Positions 52,701-64,000 of a stretch of DNA of 64,000 nt are shown piece after piece. Where the stretch lies: NCBI GenBank assembly GCA_035578905.1, contig JAQJVL010000001.1, forward strand, positions 5,579,992-5,643,991, in the 5' to 3' direction. Numbering within the stretch: position 1 is the stretch's first letter; every line of letters starts with the position of its first letter. Source of the stretch: Stictocephala bisonia (lineage: Eukaryota; Arthropoda; Insecta; Hemiptera; Membracidae). The notes under the pieces are model-generated. The model searched no databases, had not been told where the DNA came from, and saw only the letters and a program-made list of their open reading frames with translations. A program made the translations under genes and the position numbers.

Positions 52701-53034
52701 TCAGTCAGCTTTCTGTGAGGAGTGCACATGCACACCGGTTTTTACGTTGTGGAGGTTGAAATTGGAAATAGAAAATCGTTTCTCCCAACGAAACTACCAT
52801 ATTCAAATTAGAGCAACCCTTGCCCTGCCAACCAATAACTTATCAGCAATAGACTGTGATTCCACAGACCACTAAATAACGATTTTCAAACCTGAAGCTA
52901 AACCATACTTTTATATATTAGAATGCGACCTATAATAGTAAAATCAGTCCACATATGGTTACAAATCCAGCTAACCTTATGCGGAACTTAAAGAACCGGA
53001 ACTAAAGAACCATTAAATATTAAGTCACCTTAGC
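49741..53034. other. No gene confirmed
   Basis: Very AT-rich. A 108-codon minus frame at 51252-51578 is Leu/Phe/Lys low complexity and I do not credit it. A GC-richer patch lies at 52670-52800. Confidence 0.4.
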
Positions 53035-54145
53035 CAAAATGGCGATGTTTCAAAGTTACAAACTCTAGCTTAATAAACAATTTATTAGTTTGTTTAACCA
53101 TTTTAGATTAAAGCAGTAACTTGTAAAACATATGTGTGTGTACCAAAAGTCTGGGGATGTGGACGGCATTATAATTTTTGAAGCACTGCATGTATAGCAA
53201 TAACAGTTTACACATACGTACACATATATATTTTTTACCTACAAATATACTTTTTGGAGCAAATATCAAGATGTCTCCATCGTATTGGGGACGATTCCCA
53301 AGAAGTCAGAAGAAAATATTAACTTAAAGCATAGGTTAAAAGAAGTTTATCATATTAAACATCTCAAAAGGATTAGAAGCTCGATTAAAACATCTGTTGG
53401 TGTAAAAGGTGTTTACTTCTTACATGAGTTCATGATGGGACGCTGGGAGGAAAACGTTTGAAAAATATAGTAAAGAACAAAATAAATAAATGACCAGTTC
53501 AGATTTCAACAGCCACAATTTGTGGTCTTTCAAATATTTTACTATTTTATTTATTTACTATCACTATTTATTTATACATATTTATTATTGATTTATGGTT
53601 TTTACATTTTATTGTTTTCATAAAGAAATATTGTTGACGTATACAATGCAATTATGTAAACATTATTTAATTTCAACTAAGAATCATTGTTACTATTTTC
53701 ACCCTAGACAAAATGGCGATGGTTTAAAGTTACAATCTTCAGTTTCATAAACAATTGATTAGTTTGTTGAACATTTTAGATTAAAGCAATAACTTGTAAA
53801 ACATAGACAATTTGCCTAAAAAATATATTTATAAAGCAAGTTTATCATATCAGAGGGAATAGTCTCCTAGGGGCCAGACAAATGTTTCAATAAGAGAAGA
53901 GGTCAAGATGTATTTCAAATCACAGATCTTTACAAGGAGAACTCAATGAAACAACGCCGACTATAAAGGACAATTCCCTGATGCTAAAAACCTTTGAGAT
54001 TTGCTGTAAAAACTGTTATTTATATTGTATCGGTGTTTTACAAGTTATTGCTTTAATCTAAATGGTTCAATTAACTAATAAATAGTTTATTAAGCTAGAG
54101 TTTGTAACTTTGAACCATCGCCATTTGGTCTAAGGTGATCCTTTT
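53035..54145. mobile_element. Composite element with one direct and one inverted ~100-bp repeat
   Basis: Segment A (53035-53135) and B (53703-53805) are direct copies: AAAATGGCGATG, AAGTTACAA, TTAGATTAAAGCA, TAACTTGTAAAACATA. Segment C (about 54028-54140) is their inverse (TTTTACAAGTTATTGCTTTA ... CATCGCCATTTGGTCTAAGG). A and C could be the terminal inverted repeats of a ~1.1-kb element, with B a partial internal copy. Confidence 0.65.
53335..53460 (+). pseudogene. C-terminal scrap of a LINE ORF2
   Basis: KRIRSSIKTSVGVKGVYFLH then EFMMGRWEEN aligns with the tail at 49640-49735 (HSLDEFMVCRWEVN). It lies inside the composite element at 53035-54145. Confidence 0.45.
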
Positions 54146-54880
54146 TAGGTCGAGTTCCTGGTACAGTGTTCTATTGGTAGAGACCTTAATTAACAAGGTT
54201 CTTACAGAAAAATAAACATAACCAACTAACAACTGTTGTATCAACAAGAACCATTATTGTTATCATTTAATAAAAGGTTTAGTAGCTTTAAAATGTCAAA
54301 TGTGTTAAAAAATAAATATTAATTTGATTTTTATAAATAGCTTACAAGCACTGGAAAATATACTATTATTCATTCATTAAAATTAAATTCTTTTAAAAAA
54401 CTCTTTTTTAAATAGGTACTTGTAAAGATAAGTCTAAATAAGTCGTATTTTATATTAAATGCATAAAAATAAGAGTAATTCTTTTCAATTTCACCCAGTA
54501 GAGAACTTTATAACTCTGTAGTTATACTCTAATTTATTTATTGTGACTATAATTGGGTTGGAGAGTACGCGATCTACGTGTTATTTTTAGCACATATAGG
54601 GGTTTCAGCAGCGGAGTAAAACGTGCCATCACCTTGCTAGCGTCCATCACGAGCGTGACCAACTAACTCATAACGCTACCCGAGTTAATCTTGAACCTGC
54701 AAGTGTTTAGTTGAAAAAAAAAACTAAAATTAAGTGTACGGGTTTGTTCTGTTTCTATTTATAGCTAACATTGTTATTAAAACTGTGTTATTGTTATTCT
54801 AAATGTTTGTTTGAATACGGAGTAGGTATTACATTTAATCCTCCCAACCTGAGCTTCATTCGGTATTGTTGATATAAGCA
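54146..54880. other. No gene seen
   Basis: Mostly AT-rich. GGGGTTTCAGCAGCGGAG at about 54599 is matched by GGGTTTCAGCAGCAGAG at about 62230. Confidence 0.4.
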
Positions 54881-55032
54881 ACCAATGGTCATTGCTGCTA
54901 ATTAAATTGCTAATTACGTTGTGGGCGGGGCTCGGTACTGCGCTATTAGCCCACAACCTAGTTTCTATGACAATATCCTTATGAGATGACAAAAAGGGGA
55001 AAGAGTAGTTCTCTATCTCACTCCCACCACAC
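54881..55032 (-). repeat. Dispersed repeat module, copy 2
   Basis: Read on minus: GTGGTGGGAGTGAGATAGAG, TACTCTTTCCCC, AGCCCCGCCCAC (54921-54932), then GACCATTGG. Same order as 32285-32422. An 89-codon minus frame (54777-55046) spans it, but the plus-strand partner has no matching frame, so I do not call a gene. Confidence 0.65.
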
Positions 55033-55699
55033 AATGCATCGTTCACATATATTCTTTCATTTGGTTACTTTCTAAGCGGCCTATATATAATTTGTATTAG
55101 TTATTCTATTCCTTACAGCAACCAAAATATAATATTGTGGTCAAGTGATATTTGGAAATGCTGTTTAATTTTGGAAATTGAATGTGTAATGATAAAATGT
55201 TGTTTTGTTAGTTAAATATGTTAATAGTAGTGTTTGTAAACCGAAAAAGTGGAACGTTTCCTTAAAACTGGGTCAGTTAACTAATGTGTTTGCGAATCAC
55301 TTCATTGAGCAAACAGTTAGGGCACTGTTGCTTGATACGTTCTATCAAGATAAATTCGTAAACTCTTAAAGTTTTAAACTAGTTTACTTAGACTGTATAT
55401 TGGAAGAGATTTTTTTTTTTTATTTTAGATTGATTGTATTATTTAAATATAAGAGCAGTAATTATCATCTATGGAACAAATTTATTAACAATATATAAAA
55501 GTAATTGGTCTTATGTAGTGCCTTACTTAATGGATATTTTAGTTATCCTAGTTTCTCTACCGATACTATTTTGTGTGTTAGTGACCATAACTAGGAGATA
55601 AAATAGTCGTGCCAGTCCAGCTACTAAATTTGTTGCGCGTTTAAAACTACGCAGGGGATACGTACAGCTTTAAAGATTTGCTGTTGATGCGAATAACAT
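55033..55699. other. No gene seen
   Basis: AT-rich, no supported feature. Confidence 0.45.
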
Positions 55700-55915
55700 C
55701 ACCTCCTAAATCAGGCTAATAGAAGTTTATCTCGGTTGTAAAAAAAGCTCTTTTAGACAGCTGAAGGATGATCTTCCATAGGGATCTTTACTTGCTCCAA
55801 TTTTTTTCAACGTGTGAACCACTGACATCTTAATCACAAAGTCAACAACATTTAATAATGCAGATAATATTGCTTTAGCTTACCAACACAAGGACTTCTC
55901 TTTGAATTTTGATAG
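55700..55915 (+). pseudogene. Jockey-like LINE reverse transcriptase fragment
   Basis: One frame reads RLIEVYLGCKKSSFRQLKDD, LP, stop (55779), GSLLAPIFFNV, stop, TTDI, then NADNIALAYQHKDFS. The family pattern is LPQGS-LAP-FN-Y and YADD, so the Gln of LPQG has become TAG and the YADD box reads NADN. A dead fragment of about 70 codons; same type as the copy at 12030. Confidence 0.75.
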
Positions 55916-57384
55916 GACTCAGCATATATCCTACCACCTACGATCTCCACAACGCCTTGTCCTCAACTAGCTTGGTCATAGCACTGTGCCACTAGTGCCG
56001 ACTTATGTTTCAAATAAGAAACAATTGTAGGCCTATGGTTTTATAATTTAATCACGTTTCCAAATCTTTACAAAAATGAGTAAAATATTTAAATAAGTCA
56101 TAAATTCATAAATTAAAGATAGTACCTTTTGTGCCAATCCCGCAGTTTTTTGCCATTCATATAAATTTGTACACGGATTTTTGTCAAAATATCAAATAAA
56201 TAAACCTCATGCATGAGTACATTTGTGCAGGGGTGAGTTATATCACGTAATTATGAGCTGAGACATATTTAAGATGCAATAGACATTTAAAGTACAATTT
56301 TATGAATTTAAAATTTGGTTGAATTAAACAAGCCTCTGAAACAAATATGTTGAGGGAAACTGTGCCTTATTTGAGAATTAATCCCATACCAAAAACCTAC
56401 ATTGACTTTTTAAAGTAAGAAAATGATACTACTTAAAGGTAATACAGTTAGACGTAGAACTTTTCTGCCTGCCAGCCAGTAAAACATAACTTTTATAGTT
56501 TGCTATTGCCTAATAGGCTACTTTATACAGAGGAAAAACTTTCTGTATTGACTTCCATTCCGGAACCACCTCCGGGTACCCCCTCCCTCCCCTAGTAGGA
56601 TTCCTCTTCTCTCGTGTAAATAGGGGCCCAGGCAAAACATACTCAACTGTATTAATTGTATTAGTTGTCATGTAATGAAAAACAAATGTAATTATGTTTT
56701 AAAGTAAAATTTGAAATATTAACTTGTTATCAAATATTTAGAAAAAAAATTAAAAAAACAAATTTGAATATTATGTTACATTTTTTCACCAATAAAAATC
56801 AATAAAATAGTATTTTCCACGATTAATTCCATTAATATTTATATTTTTACATATTTATTTGTTACTTTGCATTTATAAATCCCCTTAGCTCTATAACTTC
56901 TGATATCAATTAAAATATGTTACACGAATAATAATTTTTAAAATAATTAATTTTAATGGATAAAAAATTATCTGTATTATTTCCTTGATAACAAATTAAA
57001 ATATTTTTGGTGTGATAGTCTTTTTATGAATATATTTATATAAATGTAAATACAGTAGTTTTAGATATTTTTAGCTTGTTCACCTAATCATAATTTTTAA
57101 TTTTATTACGTTATGATACTTTGTATTTTTCGATTGTTTCCTTTTTAAGTTGCTAACATTTCCATGTATTCAAGTAATATGCTTTTAGATGAACTGTAAA
57201 TGAATGAAGGTCGCTACTGTATTCACTTTTTTGTGTCCTACAAATTATTTTTTCAATATTTCTCTTTCACGATGTGCCGAGCAGGAGGCGTTGCCTTTAT
57301 ATACAGTCAGTCCATCATAATTATAATCTGTTTTACGTGTACCAGTTCGAAATAAAAAATACTAATTATAGGGAGAACATAGTA
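55916..57384. other. No gene seen
   Basis: AT-rich except a GC-rich patch at 56565-56635 (CCGGAACCACCTCCGGG is a near-palindrome). No ORF. Confidence 0.4.
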
Positions 57385-57995
57385 ATCATTAAGGCCAGCT
57401 AGCAAGTGGCCACAAATAACTTAAAAATTAGCCGAGTTAGCTAGTAAATGTGGTCACAAAGAAGATGACAATCAGTCGAACTAGTTATAAAATATTATCG
57501 CAAAGAATATGACATTCAGTCGGGGTAGCGAGTAAATGGTCAGAAAGAATATGAAAACCAGCTTATTATCAAGTGGCCTCAGAGAACATGACAATCAATT
57601 GAGCTAGCTACCAAATGCGGCTACAAAGATCATGACATCAGTAGAACTAACTAGTAAATATGGTAAAAACGAACATACATTCATTCGAGGTAGCTAGTAA
57701 ATAGCAACAAAAAACATGATTATCAGTCAAGCTATCCAGTGTGGCTGCAGAGAACATACAAATCAGTCAAGCAGCTATCAAATATGGCCACAATGAATAT
57801 GAAAATAATTAGAGCTAGCTTGTAAATATGGCCACAAAGAACATGATAATCAGTCGAGCTAGCTTTCAAATGGCCTCAGAGAACATGACAATCAGTCGAG
57901 CCAGCTACCAAATGTGGACACAATGAACATGACATTCAGTCGAGGTAGCTAGTAAATGGCCATAAAGAACATGATTATCAATCGAGCTAGCTAGA
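57385..57995. repeat. 42-45-bp minisatellite, about 14 copies
   Basis: Units contain GAGCTAGCTAGTAAATGTGG, CCACAAAGAACATGACAATC, AGTC. Spacing 42-45 bp with small indels. Units are quite diverged. Confidence 0.92.
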
Positions 57996-58012
57996 TCAAG
58001 CTTGTCCCATTT

Positions 58013-58026
58013 GGGGGGGGGGGGGG
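58013..58026 (+). repeat. G14 homopolymer
   Basis: Fourteen consecutive G bases between the 44-bp array and a GC-rich open segment. Long G runs are rare in this DNA; it may also be a length-error site. Confidence 0.95.
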
Positions 58027-58046
58027 TGCGTTGCTGAAAAACTATG

Positions 58047-58230
58047 AGATCACAGAGTGCATAGGCATTTCACTCGGTACCAAAAACCATCAGTCCACCG
58101 CAGACGACGGTTGGAGAGAACGTTCGTGATCCGGCCATCTAGGAGAAGCACTTTTACCTCAACCAACCCGTCGGTCGTTTCATCACGGACAAGCCGTGCC
58201 AGCTCGGATTACCCTGATAAATATTTTGGA
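58047..58230 (-). other. GC-rich open segment, possible coding remnant
   Basis: On the minus strand one frame reads ELARLVRDETTDGLVEVKVL then LLDGRITNVLSNRRLRWTDG and FWYRVKCLCTL to a stop (about 51 codons). It has even codon composition and is much GC-richer than its flanks. A plus frame (58057-58266, RRRRLERTF) overlaps. I recognise no family. The minus frame looks more protein-like, so an exon or a transposon scrap is plausible. Confidence 0.3.
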
Positions 58231-58266
58231 GTTATTAGCAATAGGATTTTTGTAATGGTATTCTAA

Positions 58267-59282
58267 GATCAGTTTAGGGAGGGAGTGAACTTAGCAAATC
58301 ATATTAATCATGTAACTAAATTGGAACATCATCATGACATATTGGGGGAATCGAATTTGGAATCGTGGTGATGTAAAAATTAATCAAATTGTTCATCAAG
58401 CTTCCGGGATTATCATTTTAATTTTAAAGTTGGTTTCATTAATGATTGTCTAACGAAAATGTAGATCTTACGCTACGTGTTTCGATGTATTTTAGACGTT
58501 GTTCGCCATGTTGCAAACTGGAGAGGAGAGCCCAGCAGTTCTATATTATTTTTTTTAATTGATGTTCGTCAGAGCTGGCTGTCAGTGTCCTTACCTCATC
58601 CTCTGGGATAATTAATAAATTGGGCTTAGCCACCTTCCATACTGGGTTTGGACCCATCTGGGCAAGAAACGTTTATAATTAATCCTTATTCTCCAAGTGC
58701 CATAACCCAGCTGCAATCTCCCAGTTTTCGTTCCCAATTCATAATAACGTTTAAGTTTTCATTAAATTTTAGCTGTTTTTAAGTTAATGATTTATAGCTG
58801 TTAAAACAGTCTTTAAAAAGACGTTACATTCCAATTATAATGAACTTTATAGCGCAGAACACATAGCCTTGTTGGAGAAGTCTTGAATGCTGTCTAATAA
58901 TTTCCCAAGCTTTAATAATATGGAGTGATTATTTTAGTTAAACGTAACATTTCATGTTAAGTTGAGTGCAATAATAAAACGTTGCCGAATGTATAGTATT
59001 CATACTGCTGTTCTATTAGGGTTGAGTGGATAAAAGGACTTACTAGCTTACTACCACTATATAGACAACAGGATTACATCCTCTGGTGTATATTTCATAT
59101 GAATGACACTGTAGAATGTATACGTAAAATAGCTACTATTTAGTACACAAACTTTACTGAAAAAAAAACACATTTATATACCATGTTATGTACATACTTG
59201 TACATCTAGTCACATTAAATAATTGTTAAATAATTCAGAACGTGGAAGCAAAAACCCAATAAAACAAAGACAGAAGTTGTAC
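58267..59282. other. No gene confirmed
   Basis: A less AT-rich stretch at 58500-58740 has no recognisable frame. AT-rich otherwise. Confidence 0.35.
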
Positions 59283-59445
59283 AACGAAACGAAACGAATT
59301 GGAACGGAACAGAACGGAAACAAAACAAAAGAAAAAGAAAAGAAACGGAACGAAACGAAACGAAACGGAAACGAACGGAACAGAACGAAACGAAACGAAA
59401 CGAAACTGGATGGAACGGAACGGAACAAAACGGAAGGAAACGATA
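59283..59445 (+). repeat. Pentanucleotide (CGAAA/CGGAA)n array
   Basis: Mixed CGAAA, CGGAA, CAGAA pentamers over about 160 bp, all pyrimidine-poor on plus. Frames stay partly open on both strands (FRFV repeats on minus) as by-products. Confidence 0.93.
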
Positions 59446-59494
59446 AGAAAATCGTCTTCAATAGGAGCGAAATTAAGACTATAAAGTCCTCTTC

Positions 59495-59875
59495 TTGTCC
59501 GTGTATAGGTTGGTGAGAGGGCCACCACCACTTTACTTGTATGGGTTGGTGGGAGGACCAACAACACTGTACGTTTATGTGTTGTTAAAAGGGCCACCAA
59601 CTAATGTACGGGTATGGGTCGGTTGGAGGGCCATCACCACTTTACGTGTATAGGTAGGTGGGAGAGCCTCGACTACTGTACGTGTAAGGGTGGGTGGGAC
59701 GGCCATTACTGTTCGTATATGGGATGGTAGGAGGGCCACCACCACTATACGAGGATGGTAGGGCCATTATCACTCTACGTGTAAGGGTAGATGAGATGGC
59801 CATCACTGAACGTGTATAGATTGGTGGGAGGGCCACTACCACTGTACGTGTTTGTGTGAGTGGGAAGGCCACCAC
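59495..59875 (+). repeat. 36-bp G-rich minisatellite family, site 6 (variant)
   Basis: Units with CCACTGTACGTGTA, GGGTTGGTGGGAGGGCCACC and ACCA. The usual GGGTCAATA is replaced by AGGGCCACCAC, so this is a diverged subfamily. Confidence 0.85.
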
Positions 59876-60482
59876 TACCGTTTTAACAGACCTGACAGTT
59901 TTGTGTGCACATCAAAAATTAAATAGATGACTCATTTTGACTTAATCTATTCACTGTTATCATGTGGACTTGTTAAATGCGGAACTTGTTCCAATATGAA
60001 AAATTTCAAAAAGATAATCAGACTTGTAAACAAGCAGTAGGAATCCTTGCTAAGATAGATTATCGTAAGTAATGAAGGTGTTCTTTCATACAACTAGAGT
60101 TGTTAACTCTTCCTGTCTCCACATCCTAGAGACTGCCCTGCACTATCGGTTCAAGAGCAAGCTGACCCAGGGTGGGGAAATTCGGTATCAAGATAAGGAA
60201 TAGAGCTACCTTTCGTATTGCTCAGCACCGGACTACAGCAGCGGAACGGTTGTCTACTTTGGCAGGAGTTTGAATCCTGAACCAACCCCAGTTTATTAAA
60301 AATGGAACAAAACTACAAAATTTTAAAGACTTGATTGTATTGGCACTTAGTAAACAATAGTTTGAATTTACGTGTCACCAGTGGAGATGTTTATTGAAGA
60401 AATTTCACTTAGAGACTTGTTTAAGTTAACACTTGTTATGTTTGCGTGATTTTAATTAATAGACTAAGATAGGCCTATATTT
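59876..60482. other. No gene confirmed; possible SINE scrap
   Basis: A GC-richer patch at 60115-60300 includes GGAGTTTGAATCCTGAACC, similar to a B box, after CAGCAGCGGAACGGTTG. It may be a decayed tRNA-derived element. Confidence 0.3.
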
Positions 60483-60682
60483 TATTATATTTCATTACCT
60501 TTGCAATAAATAGCGTATCATTGTAATTTTAAATTAGTAGATATAATAATATAACATTTTTTACTGTATATGTGCAAAAAAGGAAGTTAAAGATAAATAA
60601 ATAAATATATATATAAGCATTTTTAAATTAGTAAATATTATCTGACAAAAAACCATAGATATATACATATCTATGTATACAT

Positions 60683-60746
<64 letters not shown>

Positions 60747-60782
60747 ATGTATGTATGGATATGTACATATCCAATATAATAT

Positions 60783-60845
<63 letters not shown>

Positions 60846-61008
60846 CATCTATGGTTTTGTCAGCTACTATTTACTAATTTAAAAATGCTTATATTTATCT
60901 TTAACTTCCTTTTTTGCACATATACAGTAAAAAATGTTATATTATTATATCCACTAATTTAAAACTACAATGATACGCTATTTATTGCAAAGGTAATGAA
61001 ATGTAATA
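60483..61008. mobile_element. 526-bp palindromic element with (AT)n centre
   Basis: The left arm 60483-60670 (ATTTCATTACCTTTGCAATA ... ACAAAAAACCATAGAT) is mirrored closely by 60845-61008 (ATCTATGGTTTTGTCAG ... TATTGCAAAGGTAATGAAAT). The centre is AT microsatellite plus nested CATATCCAATAT words. It has no coding capacity; a foldback or MITE. Confidence 0.9.
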
Positions 61009-64000
61009 CCAAAACTGTAAAAAACTACTACTGTACCAAAACTACTTGTAAAAAGATTGATTTTGAAGGAGAGTAAAATGTATTCAAATATTTAAAAAAA
61101 GTATTCTGGTCATATATATTGGTTTGTAACGTCAATTTTAGCTTAAACTTGTTCATTATTCCTTAGTAAGATATGGGTGAATATGAGAGGCGAATGGATG
61201 GGATGAGTGTAGACTATGGTACTAACTAAGGTACACAGTTCCTAATAAAGAGCTATGTATTAATAGCATATTAGTCAGTTAGTCAGAGCAGGTAAGGGTC
61301 CTATAGCTTAACGTGGAATCCGAACCACGGAATATCAGTCTGATTTTCAACTAATTTACAAGACCTTCAATTAGTTCTATTCTCTACACAACAAGCGCAT
61401 CCTGACTAAAACTCAACTTGAACACTCGAGACTTCTCTGGTAGTGTCCACGCTGATAGCAACCAATGAGCGGACGCTATGTCAAAAAGAAAAATGACAGA
61501 GCATAGAACCTATCACGTAAAATATTCTTAAAACTTTGTCTCAAAATATCTGCGTTAATAGTGCCAACTTATTCCCTTTGTGGACGAAATTTGTATATTA
61601 TACCTATACTGTATATCTTAAAGCGTTTATTTTCAATCCCATTTTGTCAACCTCAGCATAATTCCATAGATTCCTTAAATAATGACAGCATACAAATATA
61701 GTTTTGTAAATCATACATGTAGAGAGGATGCCGTTGTAATTAGCGTAGTTATAGTTAGCTTATATGAAATTAGGAAACCATGTATTTGCAACAGAAAGGC
61801 ACCCTGTAATTAAATAATTTCCTGCAGTTTTGTCGTGCCTCATTCCGTATAACTGTTCAATATTGACACGCTGTGTGTTAGTCTAAGGACTGAGGCGTTT
61901 TGGCTACCATTTTTTCGGAGTTTGGCGTAAAATTTGAATTATGGCTGTGCTGATGTGTGATTTTTCCTTAATAGTGGATGCCACCACTTCTGGAAGGTGG
62001 GGAATTATTTATAAAACAATAACCTGATTATGTATGTCTGAAGACGGTAACATCGTTACCGAAAGGCCTTACAAAATAAGAAAACTAAATTTACTGGAGT
62101 GTTTGATTCATCTTTAATATTAAATAACCTACTGATTTTATACAGGGGCAAACTATTAATTAAAAGTGTACTATAATTAATTAATTGCGCTTGAAAATAT
62201 TGGCCTTTGTGCTATATTCAGTGGATATAAGGGTTTCAGCAGCAGAGAGGAATCCTTCTACCACTCAGCTGCCGTATATAATTGATATCCTAACCTCCAC
62301 CCATGATGTGTTCAACTTCCGCAACAGTTTTTTGTCCAAACAAAAGTAAATTTAACGCCTTATGTTTTTTGGTTGCTATTTATTTTCTACATTATTATTC
62401 ATTGTATTTATGTTATTACTAAATATTATTTAAATATACCAAAACTATTTAATTTGATCGTTATGAGCTTAATTCGTTAGTGTGAATCAAACTAACTAAT
62501 GGCCACGCTACTGATGACGTTATGAGTGAGGCTTGCTACTACGTAACCAGCGTCTTCACAAGTTGCCATAGCAATAATTTTTTTAATGGAATGAGCACAA
62601 CTTAGTGCATCTCTCTCACAATGGTGCTTTCAGAAGGTCAATATTTTAGCGAGCTAATTATATAGGAGTCTGTTGTAAGTTACATTTAATACGTAACATG
62701 CATGTTTTTGAGTGATTTTCGCAGACTGCGAGTTATACCTGAAAAATAGTCCCAAGCAAAATGAAGGTAATTACGTGATAAAAATAGACTCCTATCCTAA
62801 GCAGGAGTTATGAATAACTGTTGATTTTGAGGACATACAAAAGGTTTTGCCCATTCACTATAAAGAAAATCTAACGCTGAAGTTACAATAGATCTTATGT
62901 CTTGAATTTAAAATAAAAAATATTACTATAATTAATGACTTGGTTATAATAATTTAAACTAAGGCTAATTTGTCTGGAGTTTACTTTATTTATGTACCAA
63001 CAATAAAATATATTTTAGGAGTTTTAAAGATTTCAGATGCCTACATTTTAAAATGGGATTAATTTTTAAAACATAATCGTCAGTTAAAAAGAAAATTATT
63101 TTTCTTCAATCCATAAAACATTAACACAGTTATATAAAACCTTTAAGGTTTATTTCATAGAGATATCTTTTCAAATTTTATTTCTTTATTACATGACCAT
63201 TATAAGTTCAAAACTAAGCACAAAGATAACTTTGCTCGTGCCCTTTCAACTTACGAAACCAAAAAACAATCTAGAATGTTCACTTTTTCCATCCATGGGT
63301 ATATTTATCCCTAAATATAATATTAATGTTTAAAGTGGATTGTTTATTTTATAAATAGTATATTTTATCTATTGCATTTTGCAAATTATATAGTATATTG
63401 TTTTATTTTACTTTCATTTTTTATAACTCCTAGTTTTGGTCATTCTTGGTAAAAATTATATACTGTACAATTTCTTAGTTAACTGTCCTTTGCTATAATT
63501 ATATTTCTTTCTGATTACTATAATTTTTTTTATACATATACTTCCAGTAGTGTTGTAATATTATATAAGATGTATATTATAGTGCATTATAAAGGACACA
63601 AATATAACAGGGAATGTACGTTAATTGAGATTTGATGCAAATTTTATTAAATCCATGCTATCTGAAAAATATATAGCTCTTACCTTACTTTCACCTTCAG
63701 TGACTGGACGATAACTAGTTCACAGAAATAATTTGGTTACGGAGTAGAAACATTAAATTATCTTATAATTACTGAAAGCCCAAGGATTGGGTCTAACGGT
63801 AATCCTCTACTGAAGATTAGAGAAAGGACAGTAAACTACCCGGCTGATTGGTGATAAATCCTTGCATTCCCTTAGCTTGGACCAAAAGCAGTTTAAACAA
63901 CCTTCAAATAAAAAATGTACTAACCTATAAGTAGTTAAAATGTTAAATAATTGTAATTGTACAGACAAATAAAAATATTACAAATATATTATAAAAAGTA
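61009..64000. other. No gene confirmed
   Basis: Less AT-rich stretches lie at 61300-61500 and 61800-62080. The latter ends with CTGAAGACGGTAACATCGTT + ACCGAAAGG, a hairpin motif also seen in the foldback elements. The rest is AT-rich with no credible frame. Confidence 0.4.

Noticed and set aside
59210..59600. FRFV-rich minus ORFs
   Set aside because: By-product of the pentanucleotide array; overlapping frames on both strands are equally open.
60561..60882. Tyr-Ile repeat ORFs
   Set aside because: Translation of the central AT microsatellite of the palindromic element.

Overview
This is eukaryotic, AT-rich DNA with almost no long open frames. It looks like intergenic or heterochromatin-like DNA from an arthropod, most likely an insect. 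Pointers are a short CCTAA/TTAGG-type telomere-like run, tRNA-derived SINEs with a shared 3' tail, Jockey-like and L2/CR1-like LINE remains, and many AT-rich foldback elements. A hemipteran is my guess from general character only, because no diagnostic gene is present. I find no intact host gene that I can name.

Layout. 1-3500: a broken coding remnant, three spaced TGTCCCGTCCGTAA motifs, a 66-bp minisatellite and a decayed class II tRNA-like sequence. 3500-11300: a foldback element, a 22-bp degenerate array, a 35-unit 55-bp satellite, a 36-bp G-rich array and a degenerate 28-30-bp array. 11300-13750: a SINE and a decayed Jockey-like LINE. 13750-21300: two SINEs, a possible promoter with a short exon, 35-bp and 36-bp minisatellites, a telomere-like motif beside a perfect hairpin, and another SINE. 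22100-28300: a GC-rich hairpin, a foldback, and copy A of a segmental duplication. 28300-34500: TA/GA microsatellites, an L2/CR1-like LINE on the minus strand broken by two small frameshifts, 36-bp arrays, and a long AG tract. 34500-37200: duplication copy B, in which a 91-bp unit is expanded from about 1 to about 12 copies. 37200-45600: a 620-bp foldback, a 35-bp array, a LINE 3' tail, a 36-bp array that switches strand, another foldback, and a three-fold repeated bZIP/E-box-like module. 45600-64000: mostly AT-rich DNA with LINE tails, an RT fragment, a 44-bp array, a G14 tract, a pentamer array, another 36-bp-family array and a large palindromic element.

The most unusual theme is the tandem-repeat biology. 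One 36-bp G-rich minisatellite family recurs at seven places in both orientations, several times next to transposon ends. Several unrelated arrays also have units of 35-36 bp. Together with the segmental duplication, the window records array birth, expansion and dispersal. No genes form a pathway here.
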